The position numbers and the translations under genes are program-made. Below are positions 34,990-47,088 of a stretch of 64,000 nt of DNA, one piece after another. Origin of the DNA: Molanna angustata (taxonomy: Eukaryota > Arthropoda > Insecta > Trichoptera > Molannidae); assembly GCA_963576475.1 (NCBI GenBank), contig OY754968.1, forward strand, positions 14,550,616-14,614,615, given 5' to 3'. The first letter of the stretch is position 1. Each line of letters begins with the position of its first letter. The notes under the pieces are model-generated. The model saw only the letters and a list, made by a program, of their open reading frames with translations, was not told the origin of the DNA and did no database searches.

Positions 34990-37220
34990 TGGATTAGTGA
35001 AAAGAGATATTATTTTATATGATGAGCGGTATTACTTTTCAGTAATAGGGTAACATTTTTAAGAAATCTATATTATTTTTTACAGTGAAATGTAAATAAA
35101 TGCATTATTTAGATTTCAAATTTTTATCTCTATTAATAAATATTTTTTTAAATAAAAACAGCATTAAAAAATAAATAAAAACAGTATTTCAACGGCATTT
35201 TCTTAAAAAAACAATATAATTTATATTATTCGATTTCAATTCGAATCAAAATTAAGAATCGTCATCCTAGACAGTTGTTTTTTTTAAGGTTTGTTTTTCT
35301 GTCTGCTAAAACAGTACTATAGGAGGATAAAAAATCTATATGAATAGACATTAGCGTAAGGCATCCATATGACATAGCTTTTTAATTTTGTCAACAAATT
35401 CTAATAGTCATGTTGTCTTATCTTAATTTAACTTTATATAATGCATTAACATTGTAGATGTCACCGGAATTTTACAAGTTAGAGTTCCGATAATTATTTT
35501 ATAATTCAGCCTTTCTTGGTTGAAAACTGCTGTGATTTTTTACAAAAATGTCCTAAAAGAGCTAAATTTCAGTATTATTTTTCTAAAATGCGAAAATTCA
35601 CGACTTAGCGTTAAAAGCGTGGAATTCGCGAATAAGATCGGGTTTATCACAAATTCACAAACGGGAATAATCCAGGCATAATACATCTTTATTTTATTAA
35701 ACTTTTTTCTATTTATTCTGCAAAAATTCAATTATATCCATCAAATATTTGTTTATTTTGTAAACCTAATAATACTAGAATTTTTTTAATTATATAAAAA
35801 ACCAAGGAAAACGATTTAAAGTCAAGAATGTAGAACAATTAGCCATGTTATTTACACATACATATATAATATGAGACGATTCTTCTACACTTAGATAAGG
35901 GCAATCTCATCTTGGGCTAACTCAGGCGTTGTGAATTTTCCTTTCAAAACACTTTATACACAAACAAAGCTATCTTTTGTCTCAATGTTATGAGATTATC
36001 TTGGTGAATGTTGGAGTATATACATGGAAAATTAAATTATGAAAAAATGAGTACAAAATAATAAAGAACTAATATCTTCATGAAACGGACCTTTCGTGCC
36101 AATCAAAAAGAGTGGATTATTTACATACCTAATATTATGTCATTTTGGTTAACAAATAAATTTAATCGAATATATTTTTATTATTGCATATGCGCAAACA
36201 TTGGATTTTTTTCCCTGTCTTAAACCAGCCGATGACAGGTCGTAAGCCCTGTAGGTGCCTTGATTTCCCGGTTCTCCTACAATAAATATTCCAACTTCGT
36301 CTCTATTGAGATAATTAAAAATCTGTTAAAAAATAAATTTAGAAATGAGATAATTCTTTGAACAAAAATCAAAGAAGGTATCATTGCATATCAAAAATTA
36401 TAGCAGAAAACATAAAAATAATATCAAGCAATGAACCAACCATAATCTTGTTAGAATCCAAAAGATATTACGTTTTTTATTATTTGGTACTTTGTCAACG
36501 AAACAAAAGTAATGAATGTACGTCGGAGACGAATGTGGAATTATGTACTTGGAAAAAAGTTAACCAAATGAAAAGTTACCTATTTCAGAGCATTTATAAC
36601 TAAAAAGAATTAGTCTTGGTGTATAAATCCAACTAAGCGCGGGAGTCGAAGGATCAAGCTAAATCCTTGAAATCCTCCTACACTCTAATTTTATTTTCTT
36701 ATATGCCGAAAAATAAATTTCCTGGGAAACCGTTCTCGGGGATCTGAAGTCTAAACTCTAGTCAAATCTCAAACCTTAAGGTGGACTTTTCGGAAGCAGA
36801 CTGTATCTTTAGAAAAATATTTCTTGTTAAAGCTAATGAAAATAAGAGTCACATTTTAGTCCGAGACAATGTACAGGAACCTACATGAGAATTCCTTTTG
36901 TGTTTACTAAAGCTAACGGTTTAAACATGGTTTACTAGATCCAACGCTCGAAACATGGTTAAAATATGATGGTAGGTAGATAGATATGAATTGATATTCT
37001 GGTAGCTTTGAAAAGTTCACAAAGCCGATACGCTCGCTGAATAAATGGGAAAACCTTTGAAATGACTGATTGAATTGTAATACATAAACAAAAAAAGTAT
37101 CGTCACATCGTAAAAAAATAAAATTGTTTTTTTTTTCAATTTTACTAAATAGGTGCATGAAAAAGATAAAAAAACGGTTGGAAACAAGATTGTGAAATGC
37201 ACGGGACTGTGTTAATTTTG
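34990..37220. other. AT-rich stretch without recognisable gene
   Basis: No motif or family was recognised. Slightly GC-richer islands at ~36230-36300 and ~36630-36680 remain unexplained. Confidence 0.4.
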
Positions 37221-37224
37221 TAAT

Positions 37225-37560
37225 TTTATTAAATAATAATAATACTGGGATAACTCATAGCGCCATTTTTGTGATATCCTCGACTCAAGGGCGCTTTGAA
37301 TAGACTACATGTTTAGACAAGACTCGTGGAAGAAGTGAGTTTTCAGGTGATTCCTGAATAGGGCTAAGTTGTCGATTCGCCTCAGTTCAGGTGGTAGTTA
37401 ATTCCACAAGGCTGGTCCAGCCACAGCAAAAGCACGATCACCGAAGTATGTAGTGTTGATTCTATTTATTTCAGTAAACTTGCCAATCCAGGATGTGTTG
37501 GCTGACCGAAGTGTTTGTTGTCGCTCGTAAAAACGTGGAATTATATTAAAAATTTGGATA
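37225..37560 (-). pseudogene. CR1/L2-like LINE 3' fragment
   Basis: The minus strand matches the pol end at 24.9-25.3 kb: RQQTLRSANTSWIGK-like, the FGDRAFAVAGP-like block with substitutions, LRRIDNLALFRNHLKTHFF-like and the gcgcc...aaaatggcgct 3' UTR, ending in (ATT)n. A stop interrupts the block near 37398. Its 5' end is truncated near 37550. Confidence 0.75.
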
Positions 37561-37639
37561 ATTGGTAAAGCCCCTAAACATTTCTATGAAATATCTGAGA
37601 CGAAATTCAAGTTTCCTTTGTATACTTTTACTAAATCAA

Positions 37640-38185
37640 CATACATACGTACCATCACGCAATGTCCTTCGCCTGTAAGGGAGATACAATCAAACGCCAC
37701 ATTTTTCTATCCTGGCATTCATCCATCGCCTCGTTAACATTCATGCATTGTCTCATACATGTTCGTCTGTTGTTCACGCATCTAACATTTCCGTCTTTCA
37801 GAATATCGTTCACACGGTCCAGCCATCCCTTTCTTGGGCGGCCCCGACCTCTCATTCCATTCCTGTCCGCACTGTAAATTTTCTTCGTCAGGCGTTCCTC
37901 ATTCATTCTCCTCATGTGGCCCAACCATCTCAATGTGTACACTTGACATCTTTCTTCATCTTACTTTCTTTCCTTATGTTCTCATTTATTACCTTGCCAT
38001 ACATCGTCTTATAACAGATTCTTCTTAACGATTTCATTTCAACTGAATTAATTCAGTTCAGTTCAGGTTTCACTTGCTAACGTCAAGGTTGGTATTACGA
38101 TAGCGTTATGAATGACAACTTTGGTTTCCTTTGATATGTGGAGATCTGTCATAACTGATCTAAGTGCTCCATTCACTCTGCCAAA
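37640..38185 (-). pseudogene. TATG-tailed LINE, C-terminal fragment
   Basis: The minus-strand frame 37942-37655 is open to the natural stop: TLRWLGHMRRM, KKIYSADRNG, RGRGRPRKGWLDRVNDILKDGN, CQDRKMWR. Here the codon equivalent to the TGA at 6254 reads Gly, confirming that the 5.6-kb copy carries a mutation. Upstream (to 38185) the frame is broken, and a small deletion leaves ctgaactgaactgaattaat near 38040. The 3' end is the (TACA/TATG) tail at ~37640. Confidence 0.8.
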
Positions 38186-38189
38186 ACAT

Positions 38190-40368
38190 TGTTGTAACAA
38201 AATAAGAATAAATTTCTTTTATGTAAATATTGACAAATCAGTTCGTCGTTTTTAACATGAAAAAATAGTTTGTATTGTTTTTTAGACTCAATTATGATAA
38301 AGAGATATCGCATCACGCTTATGACACCAATTTTGAATTGTAAAAGTGTTTTAAAAATAAATAAAGAACATATTATTAAACCGTTACGAAATATCGAGAG
38401 ATTTATTATATGAAGGTTATATTAAAACAACAATATTCAATTGAAATACTTATAAGTTAATGAAACGCAAAGCGGCAGTGTCTGTAACGACAGTTTGAAT
38501 TGTATTTTAAGGAAGATAATGGGAAAAATCAATGTTGGACCAAGTAAGCAGTGCGAGAGCAAGTCTGGCTAACGACCAGGGTGCTATTATTATGTAATCC
38601 ACTGGCCATGCCTGGTGAATATTTAATTAAGCAGTGGAAACGGAACGAGCGGAAAACACTACAAGACCGGCTCCTCGCTCACACTAAATGACAATAATAA
38701 AATTAGGTACAAACTTGTAATTGTTGTAATGTATTGCCTCTTAGAACAGAATGGAAAAAAAACAGAAAAATACTTTTGATGTATGCGATCGCAATTATTT
38801 TTATTAATTAATTATCTGTCTACCATGACACACAGCCCATATCGAGAATTGTCCTCCTGCAACTTTCGCCTCCAACTTAATCTCTCCTTTGCCAACTATA
38901 GCCACTCAAAGAAGCTGAAGGGATGCTCCCTTGTCCTTCCACCGATCAATCAATTATTATCGATAAACTCTTAACGTATGTTTAATTTAAGGAATTGGAT
39001 TTAAAACTCGTAGTGACTTTACATTCATACAATTATTTAAAAGCAAAAACAAATATAACCTGTACCTCTTATGTACCTACTATACCCAAATATGAAATTT
39101 TATATTTATGATAGCAAAATAACAAAAAATGTACATGTAAGTAGGTAATCATTGCATTATAATACGCGAAATTCAACTATTTACTCAGTTTTGTTCATGC
39201 ACCACGCAAAGAGTTTCTGCAATTCCCGAAACGCACATATGTAGGTAGACACTGCTTATAGTAATGTAGTAGACAACAAAGCCATTGCTTATTTTGACAA
39301 CATTTCTTGATTAAAATGAAGAATACGATGATTTTATACCAACAATATAATTATTTAAATTTTATTTTTAAATTGACAATCTTACTAAACAACATATTTG
39401 TATGTTGTGTTGCGGTGAATTGCTTTATGTTGCTAGTTGTGGCACACAATCAGGTTGGAAAATTGATGCCGCAAACAGTCACCGTAGATCACAGGGGATA
39501 CAAGAGAAATCCCAGTTTGTTCTGTGCAATGGATGTCAAGACAGGTTCATTTGAACAAATGCATACATAATACATATGTACCAATATAAATAAAAACCAT
39601 TTAAAAATAACAAAAAAATAAATGCCTGTAGAAACTTTCTACTTGTCAAAGGAATTTAGAACAAAAATACGTTCATGACACTTATGTAAAACAAACGAAC
39701 GATAAATATTCCACAAGGATTTTTTTTTTATTTATTGTTAGTTAAAAATGAGACACTGATACGAATCGAATTAATAAAGAATGGATATTTGATAGAAATA
39801 TGGACTGCAACATTAAAAAAAATTAAAATATTCAAGATAAATTAAGTTGATAAACATAAAAAAATACATAATTTAAAAAATTAGACAAAGAGCTAATACT
39901 AGTTCCCTTTAAGAAACAAACAAAGAAATAGGTATTGATTAAATAGGTATATTGTAGGTCAAATGATGCATTATTTATCTATCATTCAACATGTGTTTTG
40001 TATGTTTTGTATACTGCGACAGCGTGGATCTTTATAGGTCATATAGTGGTATAAAGCCAAGTTGAACAGTCTAGATTTTTACGACATGCACTGTCAAATG
40101 TTCGCGTATCCTGAAACGTAACTTGAATAGAATTCTAGCGCTGATGATATACATACTTCCATACATATGATCCCAAAGATAGAATAATTTAAGATGAACA
40201 TATACCTAAGTCACATTTTTTAACCGTGGTACTTTCTGTTCATCAACAAGTTACCGCTTTAGAATATTGAAAAGCCAAAAGTAAAATTATGTTAGTTATT
40301 TGGATTTACAGCAAACAATTATTTGTAGAAGAATCAAGCAAATATAATGAATCTTTGATTTGAAAATA
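38190..40368. other. No recognisable gene; non-repetitive GC-richer island at 38530-38690
   Basis: 38530-38690 stands out by composition (gtggaaacggaacgagcgga, aagaccggctcctcgctcac) and matches no repeat seen here. A conserved non-coding element or unknown repeat would fit. The plus-strand frames at 38783 and 39307 are unrecognised. Confidence 0.35.
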
Positions 40369-40369
40369 A

Positions 40370-41093
40370 CTAATCGCCTTACTTATAAACGGAAACTATC
40401 TATAGTACCTGGTAATAGAGAGTGATAAACGAAAAAGTCTTCTAATAAACCGTGACTATCTTTATTACACCTTTATTTCATAGACGTCAAGTTAGGATAG
40501 GTAGAGAGGTTGTTTAACGCTTGACTAACGCGTCATAGCCAAGTATTTCAAAATGACGGATCTTACACGTATGTTCCGAAGCATATTTGAGATTGACAGA
40601 AAAAAATGATACTGTGGTACTTTCTGGTACTTAAACACACGCGTTTAACTTATACACAATTTATTGATAATTACAGTAGGTAAACCAGATATTAATAGAG
40701 TGAAGTACAATATTAGTACCTATATAAATATAAACCACAACGTGAGAGCACTATATCATTGATCAATCTCCGATCAATCGACCCCCTGCCTAACCCCAGA
40801 CATTCCTTTATATCAATTCCCCTAATCCCGAAGATTGCCGATCACATATCGTTCAATCTCGTAAACTACTATACAGATTGCCTGTTTAAAGGCGCAACAT
40901 CAATATATTACAAATACTTATAACGTTTTTCCTTGTTATTATTAATCGCAATCGTGTTTAAATTGAACCAACACGGTACAATGCGGTGATTGATTTCATT
41001 TTTCGATGTCAGTTATCCAAAGATTAAATGCATTTTTCTGTTTATTGACATCTGTGAAACCCACGTGGCCATAAGAAAAAAAAAAAAGGGTGA
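40370..41093 (+). repeat. Dispersed repeat E, split by a 300-bp insertion
   Basis: 40370-40612 and 40913-41093 together match 18671-19075 in order. The join corresponds to one position in the other copy, which shows that 40613-40912 was inserted later. Confidence 0.75.
40613..40912. mobile_element. Putative solo LTR in repeat E
   Basis: The 300-bp insertion starts TGTGGTACTT and ends TATTACA, i.e. TG...CA. It is flanked by gatac (40608-40612) and aatac (40913-40917), a 5-bp duplication with one difference; repeat E at 18.9 kb has a single aatac at this point. TATAAATATAAA near 40722 could be the U3 TATA box. TG/CA ends, ~5-bp duplication and no coding fit a solo LTR. The retrotransposon family is unknown. 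Confidence 0.6.
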
Positions 41094-41099
41094 TCGTCA

Positions 41100-42520
41100 G
41101 CAATTCGGTGAACTATGTAGTTAGTTAAATACGTTTATAAGAATGATTTTTTAATACCGATCTTAACTATTTTAGTCATGCTTATGTAGTTGTGCGTTAG
41201 TAATCTAATAAGACGGTAAGTGTTTAGTAGAAGAAACATTTGTTAATGTCAGAGAAAATAAAACAACAAAGATATACAGAGGAGTTTCGTCAATATTTTA
41301 CATAAAATTTAATGGCTGTATAACGAAAAGTTTTATACCACGGATAATGGATTTACAGAGAAGTTATAAAATAAAAAAAACAGTTGACATTAAGTTAGAA
41401 AGAAGGAAAAAATAACAAATTTTTGGAAAGAAAAACTTCACTATTGTACCTAACTAATAAAATATAACTTTACTATTTTTTAAAGTAAAAATTAAAAAAA
41501 AGGCTTGCCTGTTATTAGCTGGTTTAACAAACATAAAAATCATGGCACATACCACAGCGATGTGCGGATGTGGATAACATTATAAAAGGAAGCACGACAT
41601 ATGCATGTATATCCAGATATCAGTCTTGCCTCACCTAAAAAAGGCAACATTCAGAGTGGGTTATGAACAATGAATTTAAGATTTATTTGTTTCCTGTCAT
41701 AGTATACCAACATTTCATAATATTATGATATTATATAAAGCAATGTTGCCAGTATTTAAAATGCATGTTCCGAAAATATTTATAAACATTGATATTTTTA
41801 TTATTCTTATATTATATTGATGTATAGAATTCTTTTTTGTGAATCCAAACCATTCAGGGACTCGCATAAACGCATATAAAAAGTTTACTCAAAATCGGTT
41901 CAGCCGTTTAGGAGGAGTTCAGTGACATACACACGGACAGAGATATTTTATGCTTACTGAGAAAAATATGTTTTGGTTGCATTTTTATAACCAAATCTTT
42001 TTACATAAATTTGTACCTACATCCAAAAATACGCAGACATACATATCTTTGAGTTATCGTGATAAGAACACAAAAAAGAAATAATTCAATGATTAGTAAC
42101 TATAGAATGTCAATATCAATCTTTAAAATTATCCTCCTTTGAAAAAGATTAGAAAAGTAGGTAGAAGTAAAGGTTTATTTAATTTGTTGACGAACAATTC
42201 TTGGAGGAGTTCCATAACAAATCTTATTTGAAACGAAGCAGAAGTTTTAATCTTATTTGTATTTGGTGGAATTAAAACTTTTGTTTTATATGAAATTGAA
42301 TAAATAAGAGTTGGGAGAAAAATATTCGATATCTTTTACAAAATGCGGGAAACGTAGGTAGGTAGGTACTCGTATAGATAAAATAATGTGGTTATTTTGA
42401 CGTCAATATAACTTACAGTGAAAACAATAAAATGTTTTACTGTGAAAACAATACATTATTTATGTGAATCAAATGAAGAAATCAGACGAAAACGTTGGAC
42501 TGAGAATAAATAATAAATAA
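41100..42520. other. Mostly unassigned; repeat D copy and an insect-repeat motif
   Basis: 41540-41670 is a diverged copy of repeat D (gtgtggataacattataaaaggaagcacg-like, cagagtgggttatgaac-like). 41880-41955 has the motif aaaatcggttcagccgttta followed by gagttcagtgacatacacac, of a kind widely dispersed in insect genomes. Neither is coding. Confidence 0.45.
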
Positions 42521-42524
42521 ATTT

Positions 42525-42612
42525 GGATTATTTTTATAGCGCCGTTTTTGTGATAACCTCACCTCAAGGGCGCTTTGAATATATTAGGGGTTTTTGTAAG
42601 AGAAGTATATTA
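42525..42612 (-). repeat. CR1/L2-like LINE 3' tail
   Basis: The minus strand has the same 3' UTR as 25.3 kb (gaggttatcacaaaaacggc, then gctataaaaataatcc). Only the last codons are included (around TPNIFKAPLR). It is a very short 5'-truncated insertion. Confidence 0.75.
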
Positions 42613-42614
42613 CA

Positions 42615-43305
42615 TATAAAAAATGTGTGCCTGTAAATGAAGCTCAAGATGGGATTTAATAGCCTTGAAATTGTCATTATAAAGGAAGTTCTGCCATATT
42701 TTTTGTAACTTTTATTTGGAGAAATTAATCAGATATTCATACATTAGTATAATTTGGTACATGTAGGTACTTATTTGTATTGGATGGTGTAAAAATATTC
42801 CACATCATGAGTTCAGACACATTCCAGTTTAAACACTTAAAAAAACTCACACGCTTTGAATAGTTTTTACTGTATCGGGACAATTTCCTAGAGGTAGACT
42901 TAAGAGGTTTGTAGGTAGTGGTAGACGCATACATGGGTGAATATTTGCATACGAGTGAATTTACTGGTTTTGTTGAACAGTTGATCACAAGAGGAATAAC
43001 AAAGCAACAACATTCATGTAATGTTCGATTTTCCACAGTCCAACAGAAATGCTCAAAACAGAATATTCAATTAAAAAGAAATTATTCAGAAGCTCACATG
43101 TGTTCTGGAACACTCCGTTCCATAGAGGACAATACGTGATGAATGAAAACGATAAAATAAAAGATCAAAACATCTTTATTAAATCAAATACAAATGTATT
43201 AAAAATCTAAAATGATAGTTCCGAACAGATTAAAGAATATCCATTTTCATAAATTGTATCAATATCAGTACGAATTATTATGACACAAAATTAATTAAAT
43301 TTATT
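42615..43305. other. No recognisable gene
   Basis: The frames on both strands at 42737-43139 overlap one another and match no family. Confidence 0.35.
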
Positions 43306-43309
43306 TATT

Positions 43310-44600
43310 ATTTTATTTATTTATTTAACATAATTTTATAATACAAATCAAGATATAAATTCACTAGTAATAACATTTTTACATATTTTCCTTGCAGTGC
43401 CTCATCAAAAAGATTACAATCTTGTGCTTGATGAGGGAATCACTTATAAAAAAATAAAAAATATCAATACAAAGCAAAGACAACATAAAAGTAATTAAAA
43501 TCAAATCATACATGAACAAAAAAAAATCAAATAAACATTAAAAAAGTTTGAAAATAAATGAAAAAGAGGAATACACAAATGAGAAAACATATTCAAACCA
43601 AAAAAAAGGAAAAACATGAAAATAATTGAAAAATGAGTAATAAAGACGATTCAAATATACCAAAACACATATTCAAAAATAAAAAAAAAATTTAAAAAAA
43701 GAAAATACTGGAAATCGAAAAAAATCAAAACAACAAAATCGAAAACTACTATTTTATAATGTAAAGTGCAATTTTAATTTTTGTTAAAAAAATTTAAATT
43801 CTTTTATCTGCTTTAATTCATTTGGGAGGCAATTGAAAAATTTTATTCCCAAATAAATGTACATACATAGTTGTTTTGGAATTGTCATGCATAACATTTG
43901 GGTATATTAAGACTTTGAGACTTATTTTTTCAAATTTTTGTAAAATATTATCTTTGAAAATTTGTAAAATAGACACTTTTTTATAAATATTATCTACTTT
44001 GGGTACTTTGAATGTGTCAAATAGTGTTGTAGTGGGGAAAGTGCGTGTTTTCTTAAGTATAACCTTTATAATTAATTTTTGTACAACTCTAACTTGGTTT
44101 AAAATATTGTCCTGCTCCTCCCCAACCAATGATTCCATAAATAAGCAAATAATGAACCGTCGCATAATATATGTTTTTTAGGTTTTTTAAGTTTAATACA
44201 TTTCTTAGTCTTATGAAAATATATATACATTTCCTTATTCGTTTAACTAAGTCACATAAATGCGCTTTCCATTTCATGTTTTTGTCAATAATAATACCGA
44301 GGTATTTTATCTTTGAGGTTGGTCGTAGTGTTGAGCAAATTTCGCGGCAGTTGCTGGTGTTGCATTTATTATGATGTATGGTTATTTTCAAATCCAGATC
44401 TGTTTTCAATTTAATAATAGAGAATGGGATAAAGTGTGTTTTTTCGGTATTTAATGATAGAAGATTCGTATCAAACCAATTTTTTAACATATTGATGTAA
44501 ATTACAACTATAATTGAATTCACATTAATATATATCATTGTAACCCATAGACACAACAATATTTTTTTATTATAACACAGCTGTTGAAACAATTACTCCT
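43310..44600 (-). pseudogene. CR1/Jockey-like LINE, RT thumb region to 3' end
   Basis: On the minus strand the frame 44592-44089 shows the RT region after the catalytic box: NWFDTNLLSLNTEKTHFI, then KIKYLGIIIDKNMKWKAHL, the RIRKCIYIFIRLRNVL stretch and YATVHYLLIYGIIGWG. After a frameshift near 44100, the frame 44165-43818 continues with VQKLIIKVILKK, TTTLFDTFKVPKVDNIY and a stop at ~43818. A long A/T-rich 3' UTR with a small hairpin (cctcatcaa/ttgatgagg, ~43401-43437) runs to ~43310. One frameshift and 5' truncation make it dead. Confidence 0.75.
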
Positions 44601-44604
44601 CCGG

Positions 44605-45008
44605 TCATGTATACGTATGTAGAAAGAGTCTATGAGTTATTCTGTCTTCTAGGAATGATTATACGTTTTACATTCAGTGGGTTTATAAAATGGCAAAGGA
44701 GCATTACAAACTGAGAACACTTTATACCAGCGATTGAATTTCGAACGTAGTAGTGTATTTAGGTATTCAATTATTAAAATGCATCGTCATAAAAGTCCGT
44801 AGCGAGGACTTAAAGTGAAGCACACTTCCAAGATATCTCGAGGGAAACAGAATAAGAATTGATTCATGCAAAGGCACTTAAATCGAGAACTCCTCTCTAT
44901 GTGTTTGGGGAACGTGTTCAATTGAATTTCTATACATTCACAAAAAAAATAAACCTATTTTTAAATTAAAAAGTGTATTTTTTTTAAAGTCACGTCATAA
45001 GCACATTT
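44605..45008. other. No recognisable gene
   Basis: AT-rich sequence with no motif. Confidence 0.4.
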
Positions 45009-45016
45009 ATATAGAT

Positions 45017-45574
45017 CGGGGGTGGCCCACTTGATTAGATCCAAGATCTACTGTTTACTGAGGAAGCCCTGTGCGATCTACCAATTCCATACGTCTTGAA
45101 ATTTTAAATGAAACAGCATAGTTCAGTATACAATTAAGTAGTATATTTTATTTTATTAAGAGGGAAAACATAAAACTAAAAATTATTCTAAGTAACTACT
45201 TATGTATATTAGTATGCGCACTGCGTCTGAGCATCTTCCGCTAGATTAGCAAAATCAGGTGTGTAGTTTGAATTTGCTAACCTTAAAGAATCCAGTGCAT
45301 GAACGTCTGTCAAGCGAGAACGTCGTACGTGACTCACATAAATATGTTGAACCAAAACACGAATGCAATTGTTCAACACATTTCTTCAAACATGGATATT
45401 TCTCGTTGGAAACCAATGCCCAGAAATCTAGATCCATAAACTAACGTGATAACGTGAACGTAACGTGATGATTAAGTTGCGCAGTCTGTTCTACGTATTT
45501 ATGTATGTTTATATTTTTTGCCTTGCCACGATCGACTGGACTAATTGTCGCGATCGACCGGTTGGCCACCCCTG
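45017..45574 (-). mobile_element. Internally deleted hAT transposon with transposase C-terminus
   Basis: The ends are CGGGGGTGGCCCACTTG on the left and the near complement ggttggccacccctg on the right, hAT-like CAGGGGTGGCC inverted repeats. They are flanked by a perfect 8-bp duplication ATATAGAT (45009-45016 and 45575-45582). On the minus strand the interior encodes the hAT dimerisation domain at the C-terminus: FWALVSNEKYPCLKKCVEQL, FGSTYLCES, then after a frameshift near 45310 SRLTDVHALDSLRLANSNY and PDFANLAEDAQTQ. The DNA-binding and DDE catalytic parts are gone, so it is non-autonomous. The domain resembles transposases of the Charlie/ZBED-like group. Confidence 0.85.
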
Positions 45575-45589
45575 ATATAGATCATATAA

Positions 45590-47085
45590 ATAAAACAATT
45601 ATTTAAATCGCGGACTCTCGCACAATCTATAAAAGGCCAAGAATATAATATACAACAACAGTGGATACAAAATATACTAATAAATTTCAAAAGAGACGTA
45701 AACAAGTCTTTTTATCTAATAAATTAAAAAAGTACGAGAAAAACGCACATTTTATCAGTACTGCAATACCGTTAAAATAATTAAAACTACGTATATAAAT
45801 CTTCAAAGTAATATAACGGGCATAGTAATTCAAGTTTTATCGTATATTGTCTAAAATACCGCTTTATACGACGAGACCTATTAAGTGTATGGTTTAGGAG
45901 AAGATTGAGATGAGTTTCTGTTATGGGGTAAAATAAGCGTAGACAAAATATTTATAGGGACAAAATGAATTTCTAAGGAAATTATAATTCAAAACTACGT
46001 CATTGAAATTTCTAGGCACGTGATAATAATATAGAAAAATAGATAACGGTTTAACATGGAATGCTAATGTGAGACCCCTGCCTACTTTTAAAATATTACG
46101 TTCAGGTTAACACCTCGTAGAAATTCCGTTAAATAATGAAAGGCTTTCAACGTCTTGTGTAAGTGACATTTTTTATTTGTATGTGTGCCATAAAAATATT
46201 TCAATCGAAGAAATTTATCGAGAGGGTCGTTGGGAAAATTAGTAAGTATTGAAATTGCTATGTGATGTTTCGGTGTGAATTTAACTAGAGGATTAGCTCT
46301 AGGATATCGAAATAAATAATAACAGACCACATTTGTAATGATTTATTAAGGATCTTCGATTATTTGGGAGAACCTCAAGTAATTAGTGTGACCAATATAA
46401 TGAAAGTTAGATCTGCGAGAGATCAATAAACTATAATAGGTAACAATTTCACAAAATTTAAATATATTGTACCTAAGTCATACGGCCTCGTGTAACATCA
46501 TGGATATTACATATATTTGTTTCATAGAAAACAATTATGATGAAAGTAGATATAATTAATACCAAGTATTTTTTGTTTTGTATTTGTAATATATTTACGT
46601 TGAGTTTTATCAAGAATTGTCGATCGACAAACTAAACTTAATTATGATGAAAGATTTCGTTTCAATTCTTAAAAAAATATTCAGTAGTTTGAGACTAATC
46701 TATGTCATATTTAAAAACTCAAATACATAGGTACACATTATTGATATTCTAAAAGCTGCCATTCATCTAACATACACACCCTTAGACACTCGTAGCTTCT
46801 AGAAGCAAAAAAACATGTGAAATGAATGAGTAAAATAGTCACGTTGGCTTCAAATGACTTGAGAGTAAAATTCGTAATTTTCAGTCATGAATACACATAC
46901 GTTCGTAAGACAGATACTTCTCGAAAGAACGTTAAAATATTTATTTCTTACTTTATCATACAATCGCCTTTTGAATGATTAAACATAGAATTAAAATATA
47001 AAAATATCGTTGTGAAAATCCCTACTCTACAAAAAGTAAACTATATGACATTATTGTTTACTAACAATATACCATATTTTAGAGT
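45590..47085. other. No recognisable gene
   Basis: The minus frame 46330-46088 (80 codons) is not random-looking but matches nothing I know. Everything else is AT-rich. Confidence 0.35.
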
Positions 47086-47088
47086 TAA

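Noticed and set aside
46088..46330. 80-codon minus-strand frame
   Set aside because: It looks less random than its neighbours, but no family or splice context could be named.
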